A stretch of DNA of 8,366 bases from Candidatus Saccharimonadota bacterium (GTDB taxonomy: Bacteria; Patescibacteriota; Saccharimonadia; Saccharimonadales; Saccharimonadaceae). The stretch covers positions 1 through 8,366 of the forward strand of contig JAQGGY010000060.1 in the NCBI GenBank assembly GCA_028289095.1. Reading direction: 5' to 3'. Numbering within the stretch: the stretch's first letter is position 1; each line of letters opens with the position of its first letter. Below the pieces are notes generated by a model that made no database searches, was not told the origin of the DNA, and saw nothing but the letters and a program-made list of their open reading frames with translations. Below, one piece after another: positions 1-6,001 of this stretch. The position numbers and the translations under genes are program-made.

Positions 1-602
1 ACTTCGCCGCCATTATATCCTTTTTGGTCATAATCTTGCTGGATTAATGTCGTCGTAAGGTGATTTTCGATAGCGCGGTAAAAACGTTTTTCGGGATCGT
101 TTTGATCCTGCATCCACATGTACGCAGATGCTCCGCCGCCTAGTAATAATACTGCGAAAATGCTGGCGATGATTAGGCCAAGGTGTGATTTTTTACGGAC
201 TGGCGCTTGCACGGCTGCCTGGTATTCTAGTTCGAATGGTGAAAGCGGTTTTGCAACTGGCAGAGCGACTGGTTGTGGTTGATCGATTGCCATGGACTGA
301 TCGGGTTGCGTTGCCTGTGGCTGCGGAACGTTAGATGGATCATTATTTTGGGCTGTAGGCTGTTCTGGCGTCACGTATGGTGCTGGTGTATTATCAGGCG
401 ATGGCACAGGTGTGGATGGTGGTGTTTGTAATGGTTGCGGCTGGTAGCGTGCAAAATCAGCAGCGGGCTGCGCGGGTGCGACTTGCTGTGCTGGAGGCAG
501 AGCGGTTGGTTGTGGTTGCGGCGCGTTGTCCCAGGCTGGCTGCGCTGGTGTCGGTTCATCGTTTGGATTTGGCGTTGGGTTGAATGGTTGGTTTGGTTGC
601 AT
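1..602 (-). CDS. Pro/Gln-rich single-pass membrane protein, C-terminus outside window
   Basis: This reading frame is open from an ATG at 602-600 to the left edge, giving 200 full codons with no stop, so the C-terminus is missing. Residues 1-120 are a low-complexity Pro/Gln/Ala/Thr-rich region. A basic patch (VRKKSH, about 135-140) comes next, then a hydrophobic membrane segment at about 141-163 (GLIIASIFAVLLLGGGA). The visible remainder is a soluble part starting DQNDPEKRFYRAIENHL. By the positive-inside rule the disordered N-terminus should be cytoplasmic and the missing C-terminal domain external. This layout is common among uncharacterised Saccharibacteria membrane proteins (general knowledge, not searched). 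No Shine-Dalgarno is evident before the ATG, but a TATAAT lies 24-29 bases upstream of it. I do not recognise the family, and function is unknown. Confidence 0.8.
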   Translation of the reverse strand, partial: MQPNQPFNPTPNPNDEPTPAQPAWDNAPQPQPTALPPAQQVAPAQPAADFARYQPQPLQTPPSTPVPSPDNTPAPYVTPEQPTAQNNDPSNVPQPQATQPDQSMAIDQPQPVALPVAKPLSPFELEYQAAVQAPVRKKSHLGLIIASIFAVLLLGGGASAYMWMQDQNDPEKRFYRAIENHLTTTLIQQDYDQKGYNGGE

Positions 603-625
603 TATAAGCGTAAGTATGACGGACT

Positions 626-631
626 ATTATA
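626..631 (-). promoter_or_regulatory. -10 element for the Pro/Gln-rich membrane protein gene
   Basis: A perfect TATAAT reads on the minus strand, predicting transcription to start near 619 and a leader of about 17 bases before the ATG at 602. No good -35 is visible: its expected position falls inside the terminator stem of the upstream microprotein gene. The local sequence ATTATATAAT is palindromic, so a TATAAT also exists on the plus strand, but no plus-strand gene follows it. Confidence 0.45.
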
Positions 632-644
632 TAATGGTCAAATA

Positions 645-678
645 AAAAAACCTTGGATAATACAGTCCAAGGTTTTTT
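645..678 (-). terminator. Rho-independent terminator of the microprotein gene
   Basis: A perfect 13-base inverted repeat (AAAAAACCTTGGA at 645-657, TCCAAGGTTTTTT at 666-678) surrounds an 8-base loop. On the minus strand the GC-containing stem is followed by a run of U, as in an intrinsic terminator. It starts 12 bases past the stop of the 690-767 gene. The symmetric A and T runs would also make it work on the plus strand. It separates the microprotein unit from the membrane protein gene at 1-602. Confidence 0.85.
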
Positions 679-689
679 AGTAGAAAGTG

Positions 690-767
690 CTATTTCTGTG
701 CAGCTTTGAGTTTTTTCTTTAAGATGCGTTTTCGGGATGCCCCGTGTCGGTTGCGTTGTTTCGCCAT
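690..767 (-). CDS. 25-residue highly basic microprotein
   Basis: The ATG at 767-765 and TAG at 692-690 enclose 25 codons. The product begins MAKQRNRHGASRKR and ends KKKLKAAQK: about eleven of its 25 residues are Lys or Arg, and it has no acidic residue. That composition resembles very small ribosomal or RNA-binding proteins (for example the bTHX or bS22 type), but I see no specific match and assign no family. Support that it is real: an extended -10 promoter lies just upstream (801-809), a strong terminator just downstream (645-678), and the frame fills the space between them. No close Shine-Dalgarno is seen. An AGAGGA at 794-799 is about 26 bases from the ATG, too far, so the initiation mechanism is unclear. 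It might be an sRNA rather than a coding gene, but the lysine-rich, acid-free composition favours a protein. Confidence 0.65.
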   Translation of the reverse strand: MAKQRNRHGASRKRILKKKLKAAQK

Positions 768-800
768 GATTGAAATCCGTTCTTTTTGATAATTCCTCTA

Positions 801-809
801 ATTATACCA
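801..809 (-). promoter_or_regulatory. Extended -10 promoter of the microprotein gene
   Basis: TGGTATAAT reads on the minus strand, a perfect TATAAT with an upstream TG one base away (extended -10), which usually compensates for a poor -35. No convincing -35 is seen. Transcription would start near 794, giving a leader of about 27 bases before the ATG at 767. Confidence 0.6.
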
Positions 810-885
810 CATCATAGGTGTTATGTCGTGTAAAGTGTGTATATTTCACTCGCGAACCTTCCTCGGATCCTGTCGTTCAATCCGC

Positions 886-957
886 CCCAGGAATTTTATA
901 TGATTACATAAAACAATTCTGGGTCAGCCCCGTTGAGCGCCACCCGCGGTGGAGGGG
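886..957. repeat. Two adjacent inverted repeats in the intergenic stretch 768-975
   Basis: First repeat: CCCAG (886-890) pairs with CTGGG (919-923), with an inner arm TTTTAT.T pairing with A.ATAAAA around a GATT loop. Second repeat: CCACC (940-944) pairs with GGTGG (948-952) around CGC, enclosed by CCCC (928-931) and GGGG (954-957). GGGTCAG also occurs directly repeated at 921-927 and 955-961. The block lies just after the corA stop. Neither hairpin is followed by a U run on either strand, so it is not a classic intrinsic terminator. It could stabilise the corA mRNA 3' end, act as a factor-dependent terminator, or be part of a small RNA. Apart from the promoter at 801-809, I see nothing else in the stretch. 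Confidence 0.5.
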
Positions 958-975
958 TCAGAGGCTAAGCTGGGT

Positions 976-1890
976 TTATCTTTTGCGCATAAAGTAATAA
1001 ATCAGGCCCAATGACGGCAAGGCGCTCATCAAAATAACAAACCAAAACATCATCGGTGAGCCCGAGCCCGGAATGCTGACGTTCATGCCAAATAATCCGG
1101 CAAACATTGTCGGAATGGTAAAGGCCATCGTAATCACGGTCAAAATACGCATCGTTTCGTTTAGGCGCGTGTCCATGACGGCGCGATACGAATCACGTAG
1201 GTTGGTAATGGTACGTAGCAAGCTGGTACATCGTGCGATCAGCTGCTCCATTTCAATTGAAAGATCCTCGATCAAGTCCCGATCGTCTTCGTATAGTTCG
1301 ATAATTTTACCACTCAATAGTTTTTCAAGCGCGGTGTTGGTTGGGATAAGTGCGTCCAGATAATCATTCAGCTTTCGTTCGTATTCGACTAATTGGGTGA
1401 TTTCTTTTGGATTTAGATTGCGAACGTCGCTGGTTGCGGCACGCATTTGGCGGTTGATCTGGGCAACGCGTGTACCGTATTGGCGAGTAATTGCGTCGAT
1501 CATATGCATGAATAATTTTGTGCTTTGCGTCGTCGGAACCTCTATTTTGTCGATAAATGGTTGCCATAGCCGCCCTAGTGGATCGCGACTGACTGTAACA
1601 ACGTATTGCTTACCTAGTGCAAATAATACTGGTGTCGTAAAGTCGTTAAAGTCGTCATCGGTGTCGGGTAGGCGCGTGATGAAGTAATTCCAGTCGTCTT
1701 CGGAATCGATACGCGGGACTTCGTGTGGGTCTAGGCTGTCGCGCAGAATATCTTCGTCTAGACCTAGTTCGATGAGTGTTGCTAGTTCACTGTCGCCAGG
1801 ACGTTCGCAGCGAATCCAGCTGCCTGTCTGCAGGACGGATTCCGCAGTAATTGCGGGGCTGGCGTTGCTGGAGCGGTAAAAAGTAATCAT
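976..1890 (-). CDS. corA: CorA-family divalent cation (Mg2+) channel
   Basis: The 304-residue product fits the CorA MIT superfamily, close to its usual 300-350 residues. CorA forms a homopentamer in the cytoplasmic membrane that admits Mg2+ (sometimes Co2+ or Ni2+). Residues 1 to about 125 form the cytoplasmic alpha/beta domain. About 130-245 is the long helical stalk (RQYGTRVAQINRQM... through LRTITNLRDSYRAVMDTRLNETM). The first membrane helix is at about 247-267 and ends in the signature GMN at 268-270, the selectivity filter. The second is at about 280-300, followed by the basic tail MRKR, placing the C-terminus inside. Oddities: the motif is FGMN rather than YGMN, and the outer loop reads VSIPGSGSP, without the acidic residue of the common MPE loop. 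It appears monocistronic. A TATCAT seven bases before the ATG suggests a leaderless transcript. Ion preference cannot be read from sequence alone. Confidence 0.93.
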   Translation of the reverse strand: MITFYRSSNASPAITAESVLQTGSWIRCERPGDSELATLIELGLDEDILRDSLDPHEVPRIDSEDDWNYFITRLPDTDDDFNDFTTPVLFALGKQYVVTVSRDPLGRLWQPFIDKIEVPTTQSTKLFMHMIDAITRQYGTRVAQINRQMRAATSDVRNLNPKEITQLVEYERKLNDYLDALIPTNTALEKLLSGKIIELYEDDRDLIEDLSIEMEQLIARCTSLLRTITNLRDSYRAVMDTRLNETMRILTVITMAFTIPTMFAGLFGMNVSIPGSGSPMMFWFVILMSALPSLGLIYYFMRKR

Positions 1891-1897
1891 TGTACTA

Positions 1898-1903
1898 ATG
1901 ATA
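1898..1903 (-). promoter_or_regulatory. -10 element of corA, implying a leaderless mRNA
   Basis: TATCAT on the minus strand ends 7 bases before the corA ATG (1890). With normal -10 to start spacing, transcription would begin on or next to the A of the ATG. No Shine-Dalgarno lies in front of the start, which fits leaderless initiation. No clear -35 is seen. Confidence 0.4.
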
Positions 1904-1976
1904 CACTAATTGCGCGTTGACGTGTGGCTTGAATCATTTACTTAGAGGAAGCAGAGTATCCGCCAATAATTACCTG

Positions 1977-2005
1977 TTGCGCAAGAGTCATCTGTCTGTT
2001 ACTAT
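1977..2005 (+). promoter_or_regulatory. Sigma-70-type promoter of the glycosyltransferase-GH18 operon
   Basis: TTGCGC (1977-1982, 4 of 6 to TTGACA) and TACTAT (2000-2005, 5 of 6 to TATAAT) are separated by exactly 17 bases. A TG one base upstream of the -10 (TGTTACTAT) makes it an extended -10. Predicted start is near 2012, giving a leader of about 83 bases before the ATG at 2095. It lies in the 204-base divergent region shared with corA. Confidence 0.55.
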
Positions 2006-2015
2006 CATGCTCAAT

Positions 2016-2030
2016 ACAGTACGACAGTAC
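2016..2030 (+). repeat. Tandem ACAGTAC direct repeat near the predicted start site
   Basis: ACAGTAC occurs at 2016-2022 and again at 2024-2030, separated by one base. The GTAC cores are self-complementary, so GTAC-GACA-GTAC also reads as a short inverted repeat. Its place just after the predicted transcription start would suit an operator, but repeats this short can arise by chance. Confidence 0.3.
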
Positions 2031-2062
2031 ACGGCCGAGTGCAAAGCATCTTATTCATTAAT

Positions 2063-2090
2063 AAAAATCATTTCGAAAGGATGATATTTT
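2063..2090 (+). promoter_or_regulatory. Leader hairpin with the Shine-Dalgarno in its loop
   Basis: AAAA-ATCAT (2063-2071) can pair with ATGAT-A-TTTT (2081-2090, one bulged A) around the loop TTCGAAAGG, which contains the best ribosome-binding sequence, AAAGG (2076-2080). AAAGG to ATG spacing is 14 bases, longer than optimal. The stem's 3' arm occupies most of that spacer, so folding would alter ribosome access. The stem is AT-rich and weak, so it might respond to temperature or binding factors. Confidence 0.4.
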
Positions 2091-2094
2091 TGTC

Positions 2095-4407
2095 ATGCAA
2101 AAAACAACGCCAACCAACCGTCTTACTCGAAAAAGGCAATGGGGTGCCGAGCGCCGGCTGACGCCGCTTTCTACTATTCACGCCCGACCGTCGACCAGAA
2201 TGATGATTTTTAGCCGCCTGGCAGTCGTTGCCACGGTCTGTTTGTGGGCGTTATACGTGCTATCAACGATCATCCGACAATTCTTTGACGGCCCGAAAAG
2301 CTTTCAGTTCACGTTGGAGGCGATCGGCTACCTGGTGGTTGTTACCTTTTTGACATTTTCGGCGTTGATGTATCTGATCGCCCGACAAGGTGCGTTGGAG
2401 CGGTTCAGTAAACATATCAGAGTTCCGCGAGCAGAACTAGATCGGCACTTTTCTGAAGACCAGTCGTCGATCACCGTTCTGATTCCTTCGTATAGTGAAG
2501 AGCCACAGGTAATCCGCAAGACGATCATGTCTGCCGCGTTACAGGAATATCCTGGAGTGCGCGTGGTATTGCTCGTCGATGATAATCCTAATCCCTCAAA
2601 ACAAGAGGATATTGAAAAGCTGGAAGTGACGCGTGCGTTAGGTGCGGACATTATGCGCGTATTTGCCAAGCCACGATTACGCTTTAATAAAGCATTGAAT
2701 GATTTTGAAAAAAAGAAAGTTAAAGCCGGTATGGCGAGTCTGCGTACGGCACGGACGTTGGCTGCGCAGTATAGCTGGGCTTCAACGTGGCTGAACAGTC
2801 TGGCGGACAACGAAGATATTGATGATCATGTCGACGTATTTTTTAGTGATCAGGTATTACGTAGCTTGGCAAAAGAACTGAGCTTGGTCGGTGATGCATT
2901 GTCGGCATCATGTGACGAAGCTGTCATGATACCGACAAGTCGCGTTCATCAGTTATACCGACGATTGGCGTGGATATTCGATTCCGAAATCGAAGTGTTC
3001 GAACGTAAAAAATACGCATCACTGTCGCATGAGGCGAACAAAGCAATGAACCTGAATGCATATATCGGGTTAATGGGTGGAACCTACCGGCCTGTACAGA
3101 CGCCCGACGGACCGATCCTAATGCCGGTGTCGCGCCGCCGCGCTGGTGACATTATAGTTCCTGACAGCGAGTTTTTATTGACACTGGATGCGGATTCGAT
3201 TTTGCTGCGTGATTATTGCTTGCGTTTAGTTTATTTTTTGCAGCAGCCAGATAATGCGCGGGTCGCCGTGACACAGACGCCATATTCCTCGTTTCGTGGT
3301 GCCGCAACGCGCATCGAACGATTGTCCGGCGCGACGACGGATATTCAGCATATCCTTCACCAAGGCATGAGCCACTACGGTGCAACGTTCTGGGTTGGGG
3401 CCAATGCTGTGATCCGCAAGAATGCACTTGAAGATATCGTCGAAAAAGAATGGGTTGGTGGATTTGAAGTTCGTCGCTATATTCAGGACCGTACCGTCAT
3501 CGAAGACACCGAATCTAGCATTGATTTGGGGCTACATGGCTGGAAACTGATTAATTATCCAGAACGCCTTAGCTATAGCGCTACCCCACCGGACTTTGGA
3601 TCGTTGATTGTGCAGCGCCGACGCTGGGCAAATGGCGGTCTGCTGATTATGCCGAAATTGATCGATCAAATCCGAGAGCGTAAACGCCGCAACGAATTCG
3701 TTTCGCTTACGGAAATCCTACTGCGCGTCAATTATATGGCATCAATTACTTGGGCAAGTTTTGGCCTGGTATTCCTACTAGCCTTTCCCTATGACGGCCG
3801 CCTATTGAGCCCGTTTGTCGTACTCGCTGCCCTACCATACTTTCTGGCCATGGCAAGCGATTTGAAATACTGCGGATACAAAAGAAGTGACATATTTAGG
3901 ATTTATGGGTTCAACCTAATATTGTTGCCGGTTAATTTAGCGGGAGTATTGAAATCACTACAGCAGGCGCTGAGTGGCAAAAAGATTCCGTTCGCCCGCA
4001 CGCCAAAGGTTAAAAACCGCACCGCGTCACCGATACTATACGTCATTGCACCGCTACTGATCGTCGGCTTTTCGGTGTTTACATTGTGGCGTGACGTTGA
4101 TGCGCAAAACTGGGGCAACGCGGCATTTGCCGGGTTCAACGCGTGCTTGGCTGCATGGGCAATCCTTTCCTACATCGGCATCCGCAACACTATCGTCGAT
4201 ATTTGGCTGGGCCTGACGAATTGGTTGTATGTTGATGTCTATCCAAAGACTGTCGTAACAACAGAAGCGAACGAGCCAGCCCTAGATTGGCGAGCTGTGT
4301 TGTACCATGGCCATGTCGAAGGTGCGGCAGTGCCAATTAATGAATACAGTAATGACGACGACGGCGCACTGGTGACCGCGCCAGCTGAAAAGCAGGTAGT
4401 GCTATGA
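2095..4407 (+). CDS. Processive family 2 glycosyltransferase (polysaccharide synthase)
   Basis: The 770-residue membrane enzyme is built like cellulose, hyaluronan and alginate (Alg8) synthases: it adds sugars from nucleotide donors at the cytoplasmic face and threads the polymer out. Two membrane helices (about 41-62 and 76-96) precede the GT-A domain (about 122-520). All catalytic motifs are present: the first Asp in VDDNPNP (162-163), NKAMNLN (315-321), DAD (365-367), the acidic pair ED (470-471) and QRRRW (507-511). At least four more membrane segments follow (about 545-563, 570-587, 602-622, 645-664, 676-697). Oddity: about 150 residues separate the first Asp motif from NKAMNLN, where relatives have some 30, so an insert of roughly 115 helical, charged residues (about 195-310) sits in the catalytic domain. 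No PilZ domain is visible. It overlaps the GH18 gene by ATGA. The product cannot be read from sequence: alginate-like or chitin-like polymers are both possible, given the neighbours. Confidence 0.92.
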   Translation: MQKTTPTNRLTRKRQWGAERRLTPLSTIHARPSTRMMIFSRLAVVATVCLWALYVLSTIIRQFFDGPKSFQFTLEAIGYLVVVTFLTFSALMYLIARQGALERFSKHIRVPRAELDRHFSEDQSSITVLIPSYSEEPQVIRKTIMSAALQEYPGVRVVLLVDDNPNPSKQEDIEKLEVTRALGADIMRVFAKPRLRFNKALNDFEKKKVKAGMASLRTARTLAAQYSWASTWLNSLADNEDIDDHVDVFFSDQVLRSLAKELSLVGDALSASCDEAVMIPTSRVHQLYRRLAWIFDSEIEVFERKKYASLSHEANKAMNLNAYIGLMGGTYRPVQTPDGPILMPVSRRRAGDIIVPDSEFLLTLDADSILLRDYCLRLVYFLQQPDNARVAVTQTPYSSFRGAATRIERLSGATTDIQHILHQGMSHYGATFWVGANAVIRKNALEDIVEKEWVGGFEVRRYIQDRTVIEDTESSIDLGLHGWKLINYPERLSYSATPPDFGSLIVQRRRWANGGLLIMPKLIDQIRERKRRNEFVSLTEILLRVNYMASITWASFGLVFLLAFPYDGRLLSPFVVLAALPYFLAMASDLKYCGYKRSDIFRIYGFNLILLPVNLAGVLKSLQQALSGKKIPFARTPKVKNRTASPILYVIAPLLIVGFSVFTLWRDVDAQNWGNAAFAGFNACLAAWAILSYIGIRNTIVDIWLGLTNWLYVDVYPKTVVTTEANEPALDWRAVLYHGHVEGAAVPINEYSNDDDGALVTAPAEKQVVL

Positions 4408-5972
4408 GTAATGTGACAATGCGCACTACCGAACCAGTGCGACGCTTGTCGCTGTGGCGCGTGATGCTAGCTATTGCTATTGTGGTCGGTTTATCGGCTG
4501 CAGGAGTAATGGGATTACGCGGTTGGCAGGATGCGCGATCACTATCGTCAAACGCTCCGTGGTTTGCGGCATACGTAGACGTGACATCGACGCCGACATT
4601 TGCGTTTGACCAATTAGGTGCAACAAATAGTCGTGATGCTGTCCTGTCATTTATTGTGTCATCGACAAAAGATGCCTGTACCCCGTCGTGGGGTAATGCC
4701 TATACGATGGAGCAAGCTGGTAATACTCTTGATTTAGATCGCCGCATTGCGCGTCTGCAACAGCAAGGTGGCAGTGTCGCTGTTTCGTTTGGTGGACTGA
4801 ATAATGACGAACTAGCAGTTCGATGTACGGACAACGGCGCATTGAAGCGGGCGTACAAATCGGTCATTGATCGCTACAAAATTAATACGATTGATTTAGA
4901 CTTGGAAGGTTCGGGGCTGGTAGATGGAGCTGTCAATACCCGTCGTGCGACAGTGCTGGCGGGATTGCAGCAGGAATATAAAAAAGCCGACAAGCCGCTA
5001 GCTATCTGGGTCACCTTGCCTGTTATTCCACAGGGACTGTCCGAAGACGGTACTGATGCCGTGGCGCAGTTGCTAAAGAACGGTGTCGACCTTGCTGGTG
5101 TGAATATTATGACAATGGATTACGGTGCTAGTAAACCAAAAGACGATACGATGGCCGAAGCCTCAAAAAATGCGCTCATACAAACCGTTCGCCAGATGGG
5201 TGTGTTGTATAAGGCAGCGGGCATTCACCTAAGCAACGCGACGCTGTGGTCAAAAATCGGTGCAACGCCGATGATTGGCCAAAACGACATTCGTAATGAG
5301 GTGTTTACACTGGATGACGCGAAAGAATTGAGTAAGTTTGCGTTGGAACGCGGCGTTGGGCGTATGTCGATGTGGTCGGCCAACCGTGACGTTACCTGTG
5401 GCAGTAACTATGTTGACACAAAAGTCGTGTCTGATTCGTGTAGCGGCGTCAAGGAAGATAAATTTGCTTTTACGACTGTGTTAAGTGAAGGACTTAAAGG
5501 CAGTTTATCGTTGAATGCCAGCACGGTAACCAAATCTGATCCTAATGCGGAAACAAAACCGCTCGCAGATGATCCAGCAGCAAGTCCATACCAAATTTGG
5601 AGCCCGACTGGGGCGTATCTAGAGGGGACGAAAATTGTATGGCATCACAATGTCTATAAGGCAAAATGGTGGACGCAAGATGATATGCCTGATGATCCGG
5701 TCTTGCAGTCATGGCAGACGCCATGGGAACTAGTGGGTCCGGTTATGCCAGACGAAAAACCGATTCCCCAAGCAACCCTACCAGAAGGTACATACCCGGC
5801 ATGGTCAGGTGCAGATGCGTATGATGCTGGCCAACACGTGTTGTTTAATGGCGTACCGTACAAGGCAAAATGGTGGAATCAGGGACAAAGTCCAGCCGCA
5901 AGCTCGTCAAATGCTAACGGTTCGCCGTGGACTCCCCTAACCCAGGCGGAAATAGATGCGTTAGCGCAGTAA
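4404..5972 (+). CDS. Membrane-anchored GH18 chitinase-like protein with two CBM5/12 modules
   Basis: The product has 522 residues. A basic N-terminus and one hydrophobic segment (about 18-37) act as signal or anchor, placing the rest outside. The GH18 barrel spans about 52-350: SFGG (128-131) is the substrate strand, and DLDLE (164-168) keeps the DxDxE catalytic signature with E168 as the predicted acid. MTMDY (236-240) and W324 in MSMWSANRD match the later conserved strands. Cysteines 92, 141, 332 and 346 could form two disulphides. Two CBM5/12-type chitin-binding modules follow (about 396-445 and 464-512), each with an aromatic YKAKWW core. Known role: cleaving beta-1,4-GlcNAc polymers with substrate-assisted catalysis. 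Oddity: the usual DGxDxDWE reads NTIDLDLE, with Asn replacing the outer Asp and Leu replacing Trp, so activity is likely but not certain. The ATGA overlap with the synthase gene implies translational coupling and a shared task, perhaps trimming or binding the secreted glycan. Confidence 0.9.
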   Translation: MSNVTMRTTEPVRRLSLWRVMLAIAIVVGLSAAGVMGLRGWQDARSLSSNAPWFAAYVDVTSTPTFAFDQLGATNSRDAVLSFIVSSTKDACTPSWGNAYTMEQAGNTLDLDRRIARLQQQGGSVAVSFGGLNNDELAVRCTDNGALKRAYKSVIDRYKINTIDLDLEGSGLVDGAVNTRRATVLAGLQQEYKKADKPLAIWVTLPVIPQGLSEDGTDAVAQLLKNGVDLAGVNIMTMDYGASKPKDDTMAEASKNALIQTVRQMGVLYKAAGIHLSNATLWSKIGATPMIGQNDIRNEVFTLDDAKELSKFALERGVGRMSMWSANRDVTCGSNYVDTKVVSDSCSGVKEDKFAFTTVLSEGLKGSLSLNASTVTKSDPNAETKPLADDPAASPYQIWSPTGAYLEGTKIVWHHNVYKAKWWTQDDMPDDPVLQSWQTPWELVGPVMPDEKPIPQATLPEGTYPAWSGADAYDAGQHVLFNGVPYKAKWWNQGQSPAASSSNANGSPWTPLTQAEIDALAQ

Positions 5973-6001
5973 GAAGTGACAATTTTAATACTGCAAGTGT
6001 G

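Noticed and set aside
377..680. Open frames on both strands (377-583 and 435-680 plus, 371-559 minus) overlapping the Pro/Gln-rich gene
   Set aside because: They are out-of-frame readings of a repetitive Pro/Gln-coding stretch. The minus-strand frame from 602 has a promoter, a membrane segment and sensible composition.
868..890. Possible tRNA T-arm (GTTCAATCC) on the plus strand
   Set aside because: Two of five T-stem pairs fail, and no acceptor stem or anticodon arm can be drawn around it.
840..900. Minus-strand stretch with GGGGCGGATTG and GACAGG resembling the 5' end of tmRNA, or the SRP RNA tip
   Set aside because: The matches are short. The matching 3' end with a T-arm and tag ending in Ala-Ala is absent, and the downstream sequence is explained by the microprotein gene. 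The SRP GGAAGGAAGC tip is not reproduced and its flanks do not pair.
1073..1687. Plus-strand open frames opposite corA
   Set aside because: They are antisense shadows of a clear CorA gene, with no ribosome-binding site and no recognisable domain.
5966..5994. GCAGTA...TACTGC inverted repeat between the converging GH18 and PL7 genes as a bidirectional terminator
   Set aside because: It has only six base pairs with a 17-base loop and no U run, so it is too weak to call.
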